Shown here: positions 17,402 through 27,042 of the stretch, piece by piece
How the letters are laid out: every line of letters starts with the position of its first letter
Numbering within the stretch: the first letter of the stretch is position 1
Assembly (NCBI GenBank): GCA_014860585.1
Contig: JACZJL010000093.1
Location: 1 to 64,000 of the forward strand
Length of the DNA stretch: 64,000 nt
From: Bacteroidales bacterium
GTDB taxonomy: Bacteria > Bacteroidota > Bacteroidia > Bacteroidales > 4484-276
Reading direction: 5' to 3'
The notes under the pieces: generated by a model
Database searches by the model: none
Seen by the model: only the letters and a program-made list of their open reading frames with translations
Told to the model about the DNA's origin: nothing
Made by a program: the position numbers and the translations under genes

Positions 17402-17543
17402 GGTGACTTCACGAATGGGGATAATACATTCATTTGCTTGCCGCAATATGCTTGAATTTAAATTGCCGAATAACGGCTATGCGCATGAAACGCCGGCGAG
17501 TGCGAACTTAGTCGCAAAAAAGATAACAAATCAATTAATTGAA

Positions 17544-17792
17544 TTAAAAATCAAACAATTCTCCAAGTAATCCTTTTTTCTTTTTGTAACGATAGTCACT
17601 ATTTGATGGATAGCGTTGTTTTTCAGAGTAACTATCATGTTGAATATTTCTAACGTTTTGTGAAGAACGCTCAATAATTTTATCAAGTTCTCCCCGGTCA
17701 AGCCAAACGCCCCGGCAATCCGGGCAATAGTCAACCTCTATGCCACTGCGATCTGTCATTACCAAGTTTACATTACAATTTGGACATTTCAT
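17544..17792 (-). CDS. TFIIB-type zinc ribbon protein
   Basis: 82 residues. The N-terminal 45 residues are a zf-TFIIB domain: MKCPNCNVNL, then DYCPDCRGVWLDRGELDKII, with the CxxC...CxxC zinc site and the GVWLDRGEL signature. The rest is polar, ends in KKKKGLLGELFDF and is probably disordered. Function unknown. It lies 13 bases after the coiled-coil lipoprotein gene and is likely cotranscribed. Confidence 0.9.
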   Translation of the reverse strand: MKCPNCNVNLVMTDRSGIEVDYCPDCRGVWLDRGELDKIIERSSQNVRNIQHDSYSEKQRYPSNSDYRYKKKKGLLGELFDF

Positions 17793-17805
17793 AATATGCT
17801 CTTTT

Positions 17806-18099
17806 TCAGTTAATGATTTTTTCTAAAATTTTGACTTTATCCTTTGCGATAGAATCAAGTTTTGAAGAGGATATATTAATTAAAGAATCAAGTTTTTTTA
17901 CTTTGTCACTTTCAATAGTAATGAGTGAGTCAAGGGCTAAAACTTTATCAACTTCTTTATTTATCAAAGAATCTAAAGACTCGGTTTTATTCTCTAATTC
18001 ATTAAGTCGCTTTTCAGCTTCTTTGCTTAAATCGCTACAAGAGGATAGAAAAAATACGGCCATGATCAATAGAAAATAATTTAAAAAAAAATGCTTCAT
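17806..18099 (-). CDS. Coiled-coil lipoprotein with 14-residue repeats
   Basis: 97 residues from MKHFFLNYFLLIM. Lipobox LSSC (cysteine near residue 21), then an uninterrupted predicted helix with a repeated 14-residue unit: TESLDSLINKEVDKV, LALDSLITIESDKV, KKLDSLINISSSKL, and a last partial copy. Leucine and isoleucine recur every 3-4 residues, giving a parallel coiled coil, as in Lpp/LppA-like outer membrane lipoproteins that bridge to peptidoglycan or oligomerise. No transmembrane segment other than the signal. Confidence 0.75.
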   Translation of the reverse strand: MKHFFLNYFLLIMAVFFLSSCSDLSKEAEKRLNELENKTESLDSLINKEVDKVLALDSLITIESDKVKKLDSLINISSSKLDSIAKDKVKILEKIIN

Positions 18100-18109
18100 A
18101 ACTTCCATT

Positions 18110-18613
18110 GCACGATTTTATTCATTTTTATTTGTCAACGCTTTCAAGATGAAACCCGACTTGTTTTTTCCTACCAAATCTGCAGAGAAATAACAAAATG
18201 TTGTGAATTTTGTTCGGATCGGATATATATTATTTCAGCATCTTTTACCATGATTTTCACATCATTTAAGCCTCTAAGATAGCATTTTCGGTTTTTGTCG
18301 GAATATTCAGCATAAAAGTATGCCATGCAATTGGGAATCGTTTGATCATGAGGCGGAAGTACACTATGATTTTTCTTTCGTGCCACACTCAGTAGTATTC
18401 AGGCGTTAACCTGGACGTTTTGGAATATCAAAAAGTGCTTTAAATTTAAAAATTCGAAATGGGTCTTTATTTGGGATTTATTTTTTGTCCACAGAATTCT
18501 TTGTAGGAGTTCTATGGATGATCTTTGGAAATGCTATTACTTTTTTCTTCAGAAAGGCTTTTCTTGCGGGGGGAGAAAAATAGCTACTTTTAACCCATTA
18601 AAAAATCTAACTA
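18110..18613. other. Gap with no recognised gene
   Basis: 500 bases between the lipoprotein and the decarboxylase gene. An unsupported 71-codon frame on the minus strand (18171-18386) has no signal, domain or promoter that I can see. Near 18486-18525 lies a diverged relative of the 23-bp repeats at 7695-7789 (TTGTCCACAGAATTC...GTAGGAGTTCTATGG). Confidence 0.5.
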
Positions 18614-20047
18614 ATGGATGTAAATGAATTTCGTAAACACGGCCACGAATTGATTGACTGGATGGCTGATTACGCTGAAAACATTGAAACATTGCCGGTT
18701 AAATCTGGTGTAAAACCGGGAGAAATTATCAGTCAGCTTCCTGCTGACCCGCCTTCTAACCCGGAGGATTTTGACCTGTTGATGGATGATTTTAACAAGA
18801 TTATACTGCCCGGGATCACCCACTGGCAGCACCCCGGGTGGCACGCTTATTTTACTGCCAACAACAGTTATCCCTCAATTCTGGCTGAAATGCTCACTGC
18901 CACGTTGGGTGCGCAGTGTATGAGCTGGCAGACTTCCCCGGCAGCAACTGAGCTCGAAGAACGTGTGATGCAATGGCTGGGAAAAATGACCGGTTTACCC
19001 GGAAAGTTCACAGGTGTGATACAGGACACAGCTTCTACAGCTACTTTGGTTTCACTGCTTACTGCCCGTGAAAAAGTGACCAGTTTCCAGGTCAACAAAA
19101 ATGGATTCGAGCAGCAAAAATTGTTCACTGTTTATTGCTCAACCGAAGCCCATTCATCCATTGAGCGGGCAGTAAAAATTGCAGGTTTTGGCAGCGGAAA
19201 TTTGAGAAAGATTGAAGTTGATCATGTTTTTGCTATGAAACCGGAGAAATTGAGGGCTGCAATTATAAAAGATATTGCTGATGGTTTTACCCCCCTGGCG
19301 GCAGTGGCTGCCATCGGGACAACCGGATCAACGGCTATTGATCCATTGAGGGCGATAGGCGAAATTTGTGCTGAATTCAATATCTGGCTGCATGTGGATG
19401 CAGCCTGGGCGGGAACAGCATTGCTACTCCCCGAAATGCGCTATATGACCAACGGTATCGAATACGCAGACTCGCTGGTTTTTAATCCCCATAAATGGAT
19501 GTTCACCAATTTCGATTGCAGCGCCTACTTTGTTAAAGACAAGGCAGCCCTGATACAGACTTTTGAAATTCTACCCGAATATTTGAAAACACCTGAGGGC
19601 GAACGAGTGAATAACTATCGCGACTGGGGGATCCCGCTTGGCAGGCGATTCAGGGCGCTCAAGTTGTGGTTCGTGATCAGGAGCTATGGGGTTGAGGGTT
19701 TGCAGGAAAAAATCCGGAATCACATTGCTTGGGCTAAACAGTTTGCCAATTGGATTCAGAATGAACCTGGCTTTGAACTGCTGGCGCCGGCGCCGCTCGC
19801 AACGGTCTGTTTCAGAATAAAGCCATCTCACCTTGAGAATGAAAATCAACTCAACGAATTGAACGCCACCTTTCTTGACCGGATCAACGCGTCGGGAGAG
19901 GTTTTTCTTACCCATACAAAACTCAACGGGAAATATACCATCCGACTGGTGGTTGGTCAAACCAATACGGAATTACGGCACATCGAAAAAGCATGGGCAC
20001 AGATTAAGCGAGCGTCAGAAGAATTTTTAATTGGTGAAACCTCCTGA
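18614..20047 (+). CDS. PLP-dependent group II decarboxylase (aromatic amino acid decarboxylase-like)
   Basis: 477 residues. Full-length fold I enzyme closest in layout to aromatic L-amino-acid decarboxylases: ITHWQHPGWHAYFTANNSYP near residue 70, the stacking histidine H180 in STEAHSSIE, WLHVDAAWAGTALL with the pyridine-binding aspartate, and the Schiff-base lysine K294 in NPHKWMFTNFDCSAYFV. Products of such enzymes are amines such as tryptamine, tyramine or phenethylamine; the exact substrate cannot be read. Monocistronic. Confidence 0.9.
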   Translation: MDVNEFRKHGHELIDWMADYAENIETLPVKSGVKPGEIISQLPADPPSNPEDFDLLMDDFNKIILPGITHWQHPGWHAYFTANNSYPSILAEMLTATLGAQCMSWQTSPAATELEERVMQWLGKMTGLPGKFTGVIQDTASTATLVSLLTAREKVTSFQVNKNGFEQQKLFTVYCSTEAHSSIERAVKIAGFGSGNLRKIEVDHVFAMKPEKLRAAIIKDIADGFTPLAAVAAIGTTGSTAIDPLRAIGEICAEFNIWLHVDAAWAGTALLLPEMRYMTNGIEYADSLVFNPHKWMFTNFDCSAYFVKDKAALIQTFEILPEYLKTPEGERVNNYRDWGIPLGRRFRALKLWFVIRSYGVEGLQEKIRNHIAWAKQFANWIQNEPGFELLAPAPLATVCFRIKPSHLENENQLNELNATFLDRINASGEVFLTHTKLNGKYTIRLVVGQTNTELRHIEKAWAQIKRASEEFLIGETS

Positions 20048-20148
20048 TGATGTCAACAACAATAAATGAACATGTTATCAACAAATTTGCTTACTTTAAA
20101 AATGAAGTTGACCTTTTTACTATTTATTAAGAACTTTATCGGTGAGCA

Positions 20149-20298
20149 ATAAGGTAATAAGGTAAGATCAAATGTGTCGCTTTTCTACTAAGGTTATTTT
20201 GTTGAAAATAAGGTTTTTATATTTTTAATAAACCTTATTTTTTTCATCAAACCTTAGTAGAATGCAAGCACAGGGGAAAAGTAACCTTATTACCTTAT
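20149..20298. repeat. 150-bp nested palindrome with AAGGTT motifs
   Basis: Three pairs of arms nest around a centre at about 20223: ATAAGGTAATAAGGTAA (20149-20165) with its complement at 20282-20298; TTCTACTAAGGTT (20183-20195) with AACCTTAGTAGAA (20250-20262); AAAATAAGGTTT (20205-20216) with AAACCTTATTTT (20230-20241). The whole could fold as one cruciform or hairpin. It lies in a 550-bp gap without genes and may be a MITE-like element or a structured intergenic repeat. Confidence 0.8.
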
Positions 20299-20603
20299 TT
20301 ATCTTGAAAAGCACAGCCATAGTTAATTTGACTAAAATCTTATTAACCAATTCTTATTGAGTTATTTAACGTAATAAAATGTAACCCAAAAAAAATCGCT
20401 TTACCTACGGGATTGTGTCTTCCTGGCGCCTCTCTGCGCAATAGCTATAACACAAAGTTGCGCAAAGAATCACAGAGCTGCACCAAGAGATAATGGCTTC
20501 AGAAACAATCCTCAGCACATCAAAATAATATTTGGCCGGCAAATCTCAGCCGCTCTCAACTTTTCAGATTATTTTTGCAGCGCAATAAATTTCAGGAAAA
20601 ACT

Positions 20604-21818
20604 ATGAACAGCAAGATTTTGGATGTAACAAATGACGTGAAATGGATCGGTGTGTTCGACTCCGACCTGGTTACTTTTGATGTGGTGATGGAAACCAAAT
20701 ACGGCACTACCTACAACTCCTATTTTATCAATGCCCAAAAGAAAACCATTGTAGAAACTACAAAAGAAAAATTTTGGGATGAATATTTGAAGAAAATCGA
20801 ACAGGTTTGCCGTCCCGAAGAGATTGAATACATTATCATGAACCACACCGAGCCGGATCATTCGGGCAACCTGAAGAACCTGCTGCGAATAGCCCCAAAC
20901 GCAACCGTGGTTGGAACCGGCAATGCCATTCGTTATCTCAAAGACCTGATGGGAATTGACTTTCGGAACCTTGTTGTGAAAGACGGTCATACGCTCGATC
21001 TCGGTAACAAAACCATTCAATTCATCAGCGCTCCCAACCTGCACTGGCCCGACACCATGTACAGCTATCTGCGGGAGGATAAGGTGCTTTTTACCTGCGA
21101 CTCTTTCGGGGCGCACTTCTGCGACGATAATATGTTCGAAGAGAACATTCAGCGACGTGAAGAGTACGATTATTCCTTTAAATACTACTTCGATGTGATC
21201 CTGAAGCCTTACAGTAAATTCATGCTTAAGGCCATTGACAAAATTGAGGGACTTGAAATCGAAACCATTGCCACAGGCCATGGCCCGATTTTGAGGGAGA
21301 ACTGGAAAAAATATGTCGGAATCTCGCGGAAGTACTCCGAAGAGGCGCTTACAATTCCTGAAAGGCCAATGGTTTACATTCCCTACGTGAGCGCCTACCA
21401 GAAAACCGGCGCTGTGGCTCATCTGATTGCCGATGGAATACGGCAGGCAGGCGATATTGACGTGGAAGTAAGCGACATTGAAATGGTACCGATGGGTGAA
21501 CTTGAGGAAAAGATCGCGCACGCCTCGGCTTATGTGATTGGCTCGCCAACAATCAATCAAAATATTCTTTTACCCATTTACAAATGCTTTGCACTCATTA
21601 ATCCAATCCGGGATAAGGGGAAACTGGCCGGGGCTTTTGGTTCATATGGCTGGAGTGGCGAGGCAAAGGAGTTGATCAAAAGTAACCTTGAAAACCTGAA
21701 ACTAAAGGTTTTTGATGAAGGCGTCTTTGTTAAATTCACACCCAACACCGGGGAGAGCGAGATGGCTATCGCTTTTGGTAAAGCGTTTGGTGAAGAACTT
21801 CTCGCCATCACCAACTGA
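20604..21818 (+). CDS. FprA family A-type flavoprotein (diiron flavodoxin)
   Basis: 404 residues. N-terminal metallo-beta-lactamase-like domain with the diiron ligands in MNHTEPDHSGNL (H-x-E-x-D-H), then TCDSFGAHFCDDN and ATGHGPILRENW. C-terminal flavodoxin domain (about 250-404) with FMN loops SAYQKTGAVA and GSPTINQNILLP, and FGSYGWSGEA. This family reduces O2 or NO to water or N2O and protects anaerobes. The start ATG lies 27 bases after a -7 box TATTTTTG at 20570-20577. Suggests an anaerobic or oxygen-sensitive lifestyle. Confidence 0.95.
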   Translation: MNSKILDVTNDVKWIGVFDSDLVTFDVVMETKYGTTYNSYFINAQKKTIVETTKEKFWDEYLKKIEQVCRPEEIEYIIMNHTEPDHSGNLKNLLRIAPNATVVGTGNAIRYLKDLMGIDFRNLVVKDGHTLDLGNKTIQFISAPNLHWPDTMYSYLREDKVLFTCDSFGAHFCDDNMFEENIQRREEYDYSFKYYFDVILKPYSKFMLKAIDKIEGLEIETIATGHGPILRENWKKYVGISRKYSEEALTIPERPMVYIPYVSAYQKTGAVAHLIADGIRQAGDIDVEVSDIEMVPMGELEEKIAHASAYVIGSPTINQNILLPIYKCFALINPIRDKGKLAGAFGSYGWSGEAKELIKSNLENLKLKVFDEGVFVKFTPNTGESEMAIAFGKAFGEELLAITN

Positions 21819-21933
21819 ACCTCATCCGTGTTGACAGGCAACATTACTGATTTTTAAAAATACCTGCTGGTATAGTCCATTCAGGCGGCAGATTTTTGAT
21901 TTAACCATTTATAATATCAACCAATTTAAGATT

Positions 21934-22773
21934 TTGACAAAAACATTCCGGCATACCCTTTTAGTTGCAATCGCAGTGCTGGTATCGGTATCGTGCAGTC
22001 TTGAGCGCAAATTGGCTAAAGAATTCATTGAAACAAGGGATAGTGTTGCCATGATGCTTTTTATGCCCGGTTATGTTTTTAAAACCAATAATAAAGTGTG
22101 GGAGATTAAAAATATAGACCAATTAGATGATCAGCAAAGAGATTCAGCTTTGTATCACAGCAGTCTGTTTCTAAAAGAGATTGATGATTTTTTTCTGATT
22201 TCCCGTTATGAGAGTGGATTACAAACAGGTCTGAGAAAGCTTGGAATTGAAGTTTTTACGGAAGAACAACTACCCGAGTTTATGAATGTTGAGCATAAGT
22301 CCTATAAAGTAATGGTTGCACAAATGGAGCTGGAGGAGGACATTTACCCTTATCGCGCTGAAGAGGTTTTCTTCGACTCCGTGTTGTTTTTTGAAGATTT
22401 TGACCTTAATGTGGTCAATTTAAACTCATGGTTTGAAATAGCAAAATTAAATGATCCCGAAGCAGACGATCATTTGTTGTATGCAAGTCATTACGCGATG
22501 GACGGGCTTGAAGGCCGGTTTATCAGTAATCTTTTCACCGATGAAGTGAAGTTTCACTACAACCTTTTTCCGATGAAAACAGAGGATGTATATACACTTG
22601 CGGCTATGCTTGGCGAAAAGTATGCCGGGTACATTTACGATTACCTGCTCAACGAATACATTTACCGCAATTTTCCAGCCGGTCAACGACCAAAGACCTA
22701 TTACACTTATAACCCCCAAACCCGCGTCATCTCACCGGCAAAAGACAACCGGTTCATTTTTATGCCAAGATGA
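21934..22773 (+). CDS. Conserved Bacteroidota lipoprotein, unknown function
   Basis: 279 residues. No ATG precedes the signal peptide, so TTG at 21934 is the likely start (TTG ACA AAA ACA TTC). Lipobox VSVSC (cysteine about residue 21). The mature protein is mixed alpha/beta and acidic, with LLYASHYAMDGLEGRFISN in the middle and IYRNFPAGQRPKTYYTYNPQ near the end. I recognise the type from Bacteroidota genomes but no characterised family. It sits between fprA and the EF-G gene without close spacing. Confidence 0.75.
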   Translation: MTKTFRHTLLVAIAVLVSVSCSLERKLAKEFIETRDSVAMMLFMPGYVFKTNNKVWEIKNIDQLDDQQRDSALYHSSLFLKEIDDFFLISRYESGLQTGLRKLGIEVFTEEQLPEFMNVEHKSYKVMVAQMELEEDIYPYRAEEVFFDSVLFFEDFDLNVVNLNSWFEIAKLNDPEADDHLLYASHYAMDGLEGRFISNLFTDEVKFHYNLFPMKTEDVYTLAAMLGEKYAGYIYDYLLNEYIYRNFPAGQRPKTYYTYNPQTRVISPAKDNRFIFMPR

Positions 22774-22878
22774 CGATACGGACTTATTGAACCATTGAAA
22801 ATTCATGTCGCTCAACCGTTTAACATTAGATTTAACTTTCATTAAACTTAATTTAATCTGTGGCATGTTAATTAAGGT

Positions 22879-22886
22879 TACTTTTG
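22879..22886 (+). promoter_or_regulatory. -7 box of the EF-G gene
   Basis: TACTTTTG, 58 bases before the ATG at 22944; transcription would start near 22892. The gene is thus independently transcribed and not in a str operon. Confidence 0.55.
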
Positions 22887-22943
22887 CCGCCATTTTCCTT
22901 TCAAGGAAATTTCAGTAATTAAACAACTAATAATCAAACAGAA

Positions 22944-25025
22944 ATGACATTATCAAAACTCAGAAATATGGGTATTGCCGCACATATTGACGCAGGCAAG
23001 ACCACTCTTTCGGAACGCATACTTTTTTACACCGGCACCACCCGCAAACTTGGCGAGGTGCACGACGGGCAAGCCACGATGGACTTTATGAAACAGGAGC
23101 AGGAACGTGGAATTACCATTGCTTCGGCGGCCATCACCTGCCAGTGGAAAGACACCCAGATTAACCTGATTGACACACCCGGCCACGTGGATTTTACCCT
23201 TGAAGTTGAACGCTCGCTGCGCGTTCTCGATGGGATGATCGCAGTTTTTTGCGCTGTTGGCGGGGTTGAACCCCAAAGTGAAACCGTGTGGAACCAGGCC
23301 GACCGTTACCGGGTACCCCGCATTGCTTTCATCAATAAAATGGACAGAACCGGCGCCGACTTTGGCGAGGTGGTTGGTCAGATGAATGAATATCTTGATG
23401 CCAACGCCGTTCCATTTCAGTTGCCGATTGGCGTCGAAGATGACTTCATCGGAATGGTTGACCTGATTCAGAACAAAGCTTTTCAGTTTGAAAAAGGCGA
23501 CCCACTGGAAATTCCTATTCCAGCCAACCTTAAAGATGACATAGAAAAAGCCCGTCAGCAGTTAATCGAAAAGCTGGCCGATTTTGATGAGCAGGTGCTT
23601 GAACTTTTCCTCGAAGAGCAGCCCGTTCCGACGGAACTCCTGAAAAAAGCTGCCCGTGACGCTACGTTGAAACTTCTGATCACACCTGTGTTCTGCGGTG
23701 CTGCTTACAAAAATAAAGGGGTACAAAATCTTCTCGATGCCGTTATTGACTACCTGCCTTCACCCCTTGATATTGGAGCCGTCGTTGGTCTTGATGTGAA
23801 CGATCCCGAAAAGACCCACACTCGCTGTCCTGCCGCAAAAGATCCTTTTTCAGGACTGGCTTTCAAACTGATCAATGATCCTTATGTGGGTCAGCAAACC
23901 TTCGTCCGTATTTTTTCAGGAACAATCAAAAGTGGGATTCAAATTTACAATCCCACCAAATTGAAGCATGAACGCGTTGGTCGTATTTTCCGGATCAAGG
24001 CAAAAGAACGTGTGGAGATTTCTGAAGCTGGTCCTGGCGACATTGTTGCGCTTGTCGGAATGAAGTTTACCAAAACGGGAGATACCCTTTGCGACAACGA
24101 GCATCCATTGCTCCTTGAAAACATTCACATTCCGCCCTCGGTGATTGAGCTGAAAATTAATCCGGCCAACCGGAAAGACCAGAGCAAACTGGGTGAGGCA
24201 CTCTCTAAGCTCGCCAACGAAGACCCTTCATTCAACGTGCGGTTCAATGAAGAAACTGAAGAAACCATCGTATCGGGCATGGGCGAATTGCATCTCGAGA
24301 TTCTGATCGACCGGTTAAAGGAAGAATTTGCTGTGGCTGTGGAAGTTGGCGAACCTTCGGTTGCTTATCGTGAAACCATCACTTCGGAAGTTGAGTACAA
24401 CTATAAACACTCAAAGCAAACCGGTGGACGTGGTCAGTACGCTCATACCGTGATGCGTCTCGAACCTAATGATGGCAATGGTTTTGAGTTTGTTGACAAG
24501 ATAAAGGGTGGTGTAATCCCTGCCGAGTTCGTCAGTTCGGTGAATAAGGGTATTATGAAAACTCTGCATGGTGGCGTGCTGGCCGGTTTCCCTGTGGTGG
24601 ACGTTAAAGTGGTGCTGCTCGATGGCAGTTTCCACCCGGTTGACTCCTCGGATATGGCTTTCCAGACCTGTGCTTCGATCTGCTTCAAAAGCGGTTTTTT
24701 AAAAGGTTCTCCTATCCTCCTTGAGCCCATCATGAAAATCGAGATCAATACTCCCGATGATTATATTGGCAACGTGGTTGGCGATCTGAACAAGCGCAGG
24801 GGGAAAATCGACTCCATGCGCCGTTTCCGAAAAGGCGCCCAGAAAGTGAACGGTACGGTTCCTCTGATGGAAATGTTCGGATATGCTACTGCCCTTAGAA
24901 ATGTTTCAAGTGGCAGGGCAAATTACTCCATGGAATTCTTCAAATATATGCCGGTTACACAAGCCATTCAGGAGCAGGTGATTAAAAAAGTAGAAGCACA
25001 GAGGCTGGCCAAAGAAAGCAGATAA
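22944..25025 (+). CDS. fusA: Elongation factor G (stand-alone copy)
   Basis: 693 residues. Complete five-domain EF-G: P-loop [12 protein letters not shown], switch [13 protein letters not shown]3 [10 protein letters not shown]4 [10 protein letters not shown], and domain IV with GGRGQYAHT and the [13 protein letters not shown] segment. GTP-driven translocation factor. It is not beside rpsL, rpsG or tuf, and differs from the usual str-operon copy at [14 protein letters not shown] (usually GAATMDWMEQEQER), so it is probably a second EF-G. Which of the known EF-G subgroups it belongs to needs a tree. Confidence 0.95.
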   Translation: MTLSKLRNMGIAAHIDAGKTTLSERILFYTGTTRKLGEVHDGQATMDFMKQEQERGITIASAAITCQWKDTQINLIDTPGHVDFTLEVERSLRVLDGMIAVFCAVGGVEPQSETVWNQADRYRVPRIAFINKMDRTGADFGEVVGQMNEYLDANAVPFQLPIGVEDDFIGMVDLIQNKAFQFEKGDPLEIPIPANLKDDIEKARQQLIEKLADFDEQVLELFLEEQPVPTELLKKAARDATLKLLITPVFCGAAYKNKGVQNLLDAVIDYLPSPLDIGAVVGLDVNDPEKTHTRCPAAKDPFSGLAFKLINDPYVGQQTFVRIFSGTIKSGIQIYNPTKLKHERVGRIFRIKAKERVEISEAGPGDIVALVGMKFTKTGDTLCDNEHPLLLENIHIPPSVIELKINPANRKDQSKLGEALSKLANEDPSFNVRFNEETEETIVSGMGELHLEILIDRLKEEFAVAVEVGEPSVAYRETITSEVEYNYKHSKQTGGRGQYAHTVMRLEPNDGNGFEFVDKIKGGVIPAEFVSSVNKGIMKTLHGGVLAGFPVVDVKVVLLDGSFHPVDSSDMAFQTCASICFKSGFLKGSPILLEPIMKIEINTPDDYIGNVVGDLNKRRGKIDSMRRFRKGAQKVNGTVPLMEMFGYATALRNVSSGRANYSMEFFKYMPVTQAIQEQVIKKVEAQRLAKESR

Positions 25026-25049
25026 CCATCATTAGAAGAAATTTTTAGT

Positions 25050-25084
25050 AAAAAGGTGGTTCTTAGATCAGGCCACCTTTTTTT
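25050..25084. terminator. Bidirectional terminator between EF-G and MATE genes
   Basis: AAAAAGGTGG and CCACCTTTTTTT pair around a 13-base loop, with A and T runs on the outside, in the 42-bp gap of two convergent genes. Confidence 0.85.
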
Positions 25085-26417
25085 CATGCTTTATCAGCCC
25101 TTTAGTCTTCCATTTCCCCGAAAGATAATAAATGAAAGTGAGGATCATCCCGACTCCCCAGCCGATGGGTACTGCCCACCAGATACCGCTAACGCCGATT
25201 TGCCCGGCAAGAATATATGAAACCGGAACCCTTATGAGCCACAGCGCAATCAGGGTAATAAACATCGGGATCAAGGTATCGCCGGCGCCACGCATCACTG
25301 CATTTACGACAAAAAGCGAGGAAAAGAGGATGTAAAACGATCCGACGATTACCAGGTAATCGTTTCCAATATCTTTTACCAAAGGATCAGGGGTGAAAAA
25401 TCCCATCAGGTTTTTTCCAAAAAGTATAACGATGACACTGAATAACAGCGAGATGGCCGAAGTAATCAGCCAGGTTGCCTTTAAGCCGGCACGAACCCGT
25501 TCATGCTTATTGGCGCCAATGTTTTGGCCAACAAAGGATGATAGCGCTGCGGCAAAATTCATCGCCAGCAGCGATGCAAACGAGTCGATTCGGTTGGCTA
25601 CACTATAGGCCGCAATGGTTGCGGTTCCGAATTTATTCACAATTCCGTACAGGGCAATCAAACCGGCGGCTACAAACATTTGCTGCATTCCAGTTGGCAG
25701 TCCGATGCGAAGGCTCGTCTTAAATATTTCACGATTAAAGTGGTATTTTCTAAAGGAGACATTCATGATGGGATGCCGCTTATTGAGATAAATAATGGCA
25801 GTAACGAATGCGCCAGCCTGCGAAAAGACAGTGGCCCATGCGGCCCCGGCAATTCCCCATCCGAATTCGACCACAAACAGCAGATCGAGCAATACGTTGG
25901 TGATCGTGGAGATAATAAGGAAGATCAAGGGTGTTTTGGAGTCGCCAAGTCCGCGCAAAATAGCTGTAGTACCATTGAAACCAAAGAAAAAAACCGAGCC
26001 GGCAAAGTAAATGGTCAGATAGATTTTTGCCTGTGGAAGAACGTCTCCAGGTAAACCGGTCAGGCTGAAAATCGGACCACTCAGGGTCATGCCAACAACC
26101 GTGGCAATGAGTGAAGCAAAAAACAGGATGATGTAGGTGGTGTCAATTGTTTGCTTTACTTTTTCGATGTCCTTGGCGCCAAAGTACTGCGAAATGATGA
26201 TGGTGAATCCCATGCCCAGGCCAATGACCAGCGACACAAGAAGAAAAATAATCGGGAAGGATGCACCTACTGCGGCAAGTGCCTCCTTGCCAATGTAGTG
26301 ACCAATCACAATGCTATCGACAACATTGTAAAGTTGCTGAAAAACATTGCCATATACCATCGGCATGGCGAATTGCATGATCAGTTTTCCCTCTTTTCCT
26401 ACGGTCAGGTCTTTCAT
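25068..26417 (-). CDS. MATE family efflux transporter
   Basis: 449 residues with 12 membrane helices in two six-helix halves. Start MKDLTVGKEGKLIMQFAMPM fits the first amphipathic stretch of NorM/DinF-like MATE proteins; each half begins with a similar hydrophobic segment (LIMQFAMPMVYGN and LRIGLPTGMQQMFVAAG). Exports cationic drugs or metabolites using H+ or Na+. Substrate unknown. The gene precedes the transketolase mosaic on the same strand. Confidence 0.93.
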   Translation of the reverse strand: MKDLTVGKEGKLIMQFAMPMVYGNVFQQLYNVVDSIVIGHYIGKEALAAVGASFPIIFLLVSLVIGLGMGFTIIISQYFGAKDIEKVKQTIDTTYIILFFASLIATVVGMTLSGPIFSLTGLPGDVLPQAKIYLTIYFAGSVFFFGFNGTTAILRGLGDSKTPLIFLIISTITNVLLDLLFVVEFGWGIAGAAWATVFSQAGAFVTAIIYLNKRHPIMNVSFRKYHFNREIFKTSLRIGLPTGMQQMFVAAGLIALYGIVNKFGTATIAAYSVANRIDSFASLLAMNFAAALSSFVGQNIGANKHERVRAGLKATWLITSAISLLFSVIVILFGKNLMGFFTPDPLVKDIGNDYLVIVGSFYILFSSLFVVNAVMRGAGDTLIPMFITLIALWLIRVPVSYILAGQIGVSGIWWAVPIGWGVGMILTFIYYLSGKWKTKGLIKHEKKVA

Positions 26418-26493
26418 CGGCAGCGGACGTCATTGCGTTTTACTCAATGAGGCTGCAAATGTAACTAAAAGATGATGGTGCAATGGATGGCTT

Positions 26494-26817
26494 TTACCCG
26501 ATCCTTTTCAACTCGATCAACTGGTTGTTCTGGTCGATCATCACGCGGTGGCAATGGCTCAAATACCCTATGCTGAATGTGCCCGCGAGGTCAAAATATG
26601 ATCCGTTTTGGGTTGAAAATTTCCCGTCACATTCCAGTTCACCTTCAGGGCTAAAGCGCGATATTTGGAAATGGCGTCCTTCCGGTTCAATATGGAACCA
26701 GGAGCCGGCGCCTTCACCACAGAGCCATTGCGCTGCACCCGGAATGTTGGCATGTCTGGCAGGTGCAAGCAGCGTGGTTTTAAGGGTTTTTTTATCAGGG
26801 ATGGGTTGATGTGAAAA
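26494..26817 (-). pseudogene. Copied C-terminal domain of the gene at 31621, joined to a transketolase stub
   Basis: The minus strand encodes about 107 residues, FSHQPIPDKKTLKTTLLAPA through GEGAGSWFHIEPEGRHFQIS to NQNNQLIELKRIG and a stop at 26494-26496. It is the C-terminal domain of the protein at 31621-32580. The DNA is nearly identical, with an exact run of about 58 bp (around 26624-26682 against the matching stretch near 31745-31800). It has no start codon of its own. It follows the transketolase stub in the same reading frame, separated only by one TAG. Probably a duplicated fragment, not a functional gene. Confidence 0.8.
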
Positions 26818-27039
26818 CTAAAGCAGCATAGATGCATATCTAGCAGACAAAATGAAGCGATAGCGATTGATCCAGTTTGGGTTTTTTGGATTAAACTTCA
26901 TTTTCCGGTCGTAGAGGGTGAAGGTGACTGGCGCCGGCGCCATGGGTGTTCCGGGATGCCCTGAATTGGCCTGCTGCAAGGCATCCATTGAAAGGGTACG
27001 TATTGTGTTTATGATAATTTTATCGGTACTATTGATCAT
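26818..27039 (-). pseudogene. Transketolase, N-terminal stub
   Basis: 73 codons, MINSTDKIIINTIRTLSMDA then LQQANSGHPGTPMAPAPV and KFNPKNPNWINRYRF, ending in SARYASMLL and TAG. This is the start of a transketolase thiamine-diphosphate domain (normal length about 650-700 residues). Where the family has SAGHASMLLY, this has SARYASMLL followed by a stop, so a conserved His is changed and the last Tyr codon appears to have become TAG. It is the last gene of the gnd-zwf-pgl operon and is certainly non-functional as a transketolase. Confidence 0.85.
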
Positions 27040-27042
27040 GTG

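Noticed and set aside
20592-21560. 322-codon open frame antisense to the FprA flavoprotein gene
   Set aside because: The plus frame has the full HxExDH motif and flavodoxin domain; the antisense frame has no recognised domain.
26818-26820. TAG as pyrrolysine or recoded sense codon between the tkt stub and the copied domain
   Set aside because: The sequence is a truncated duplicate and the family normally has Tyr there; a simple point mutation explains it, and no pyl genes are in the window.
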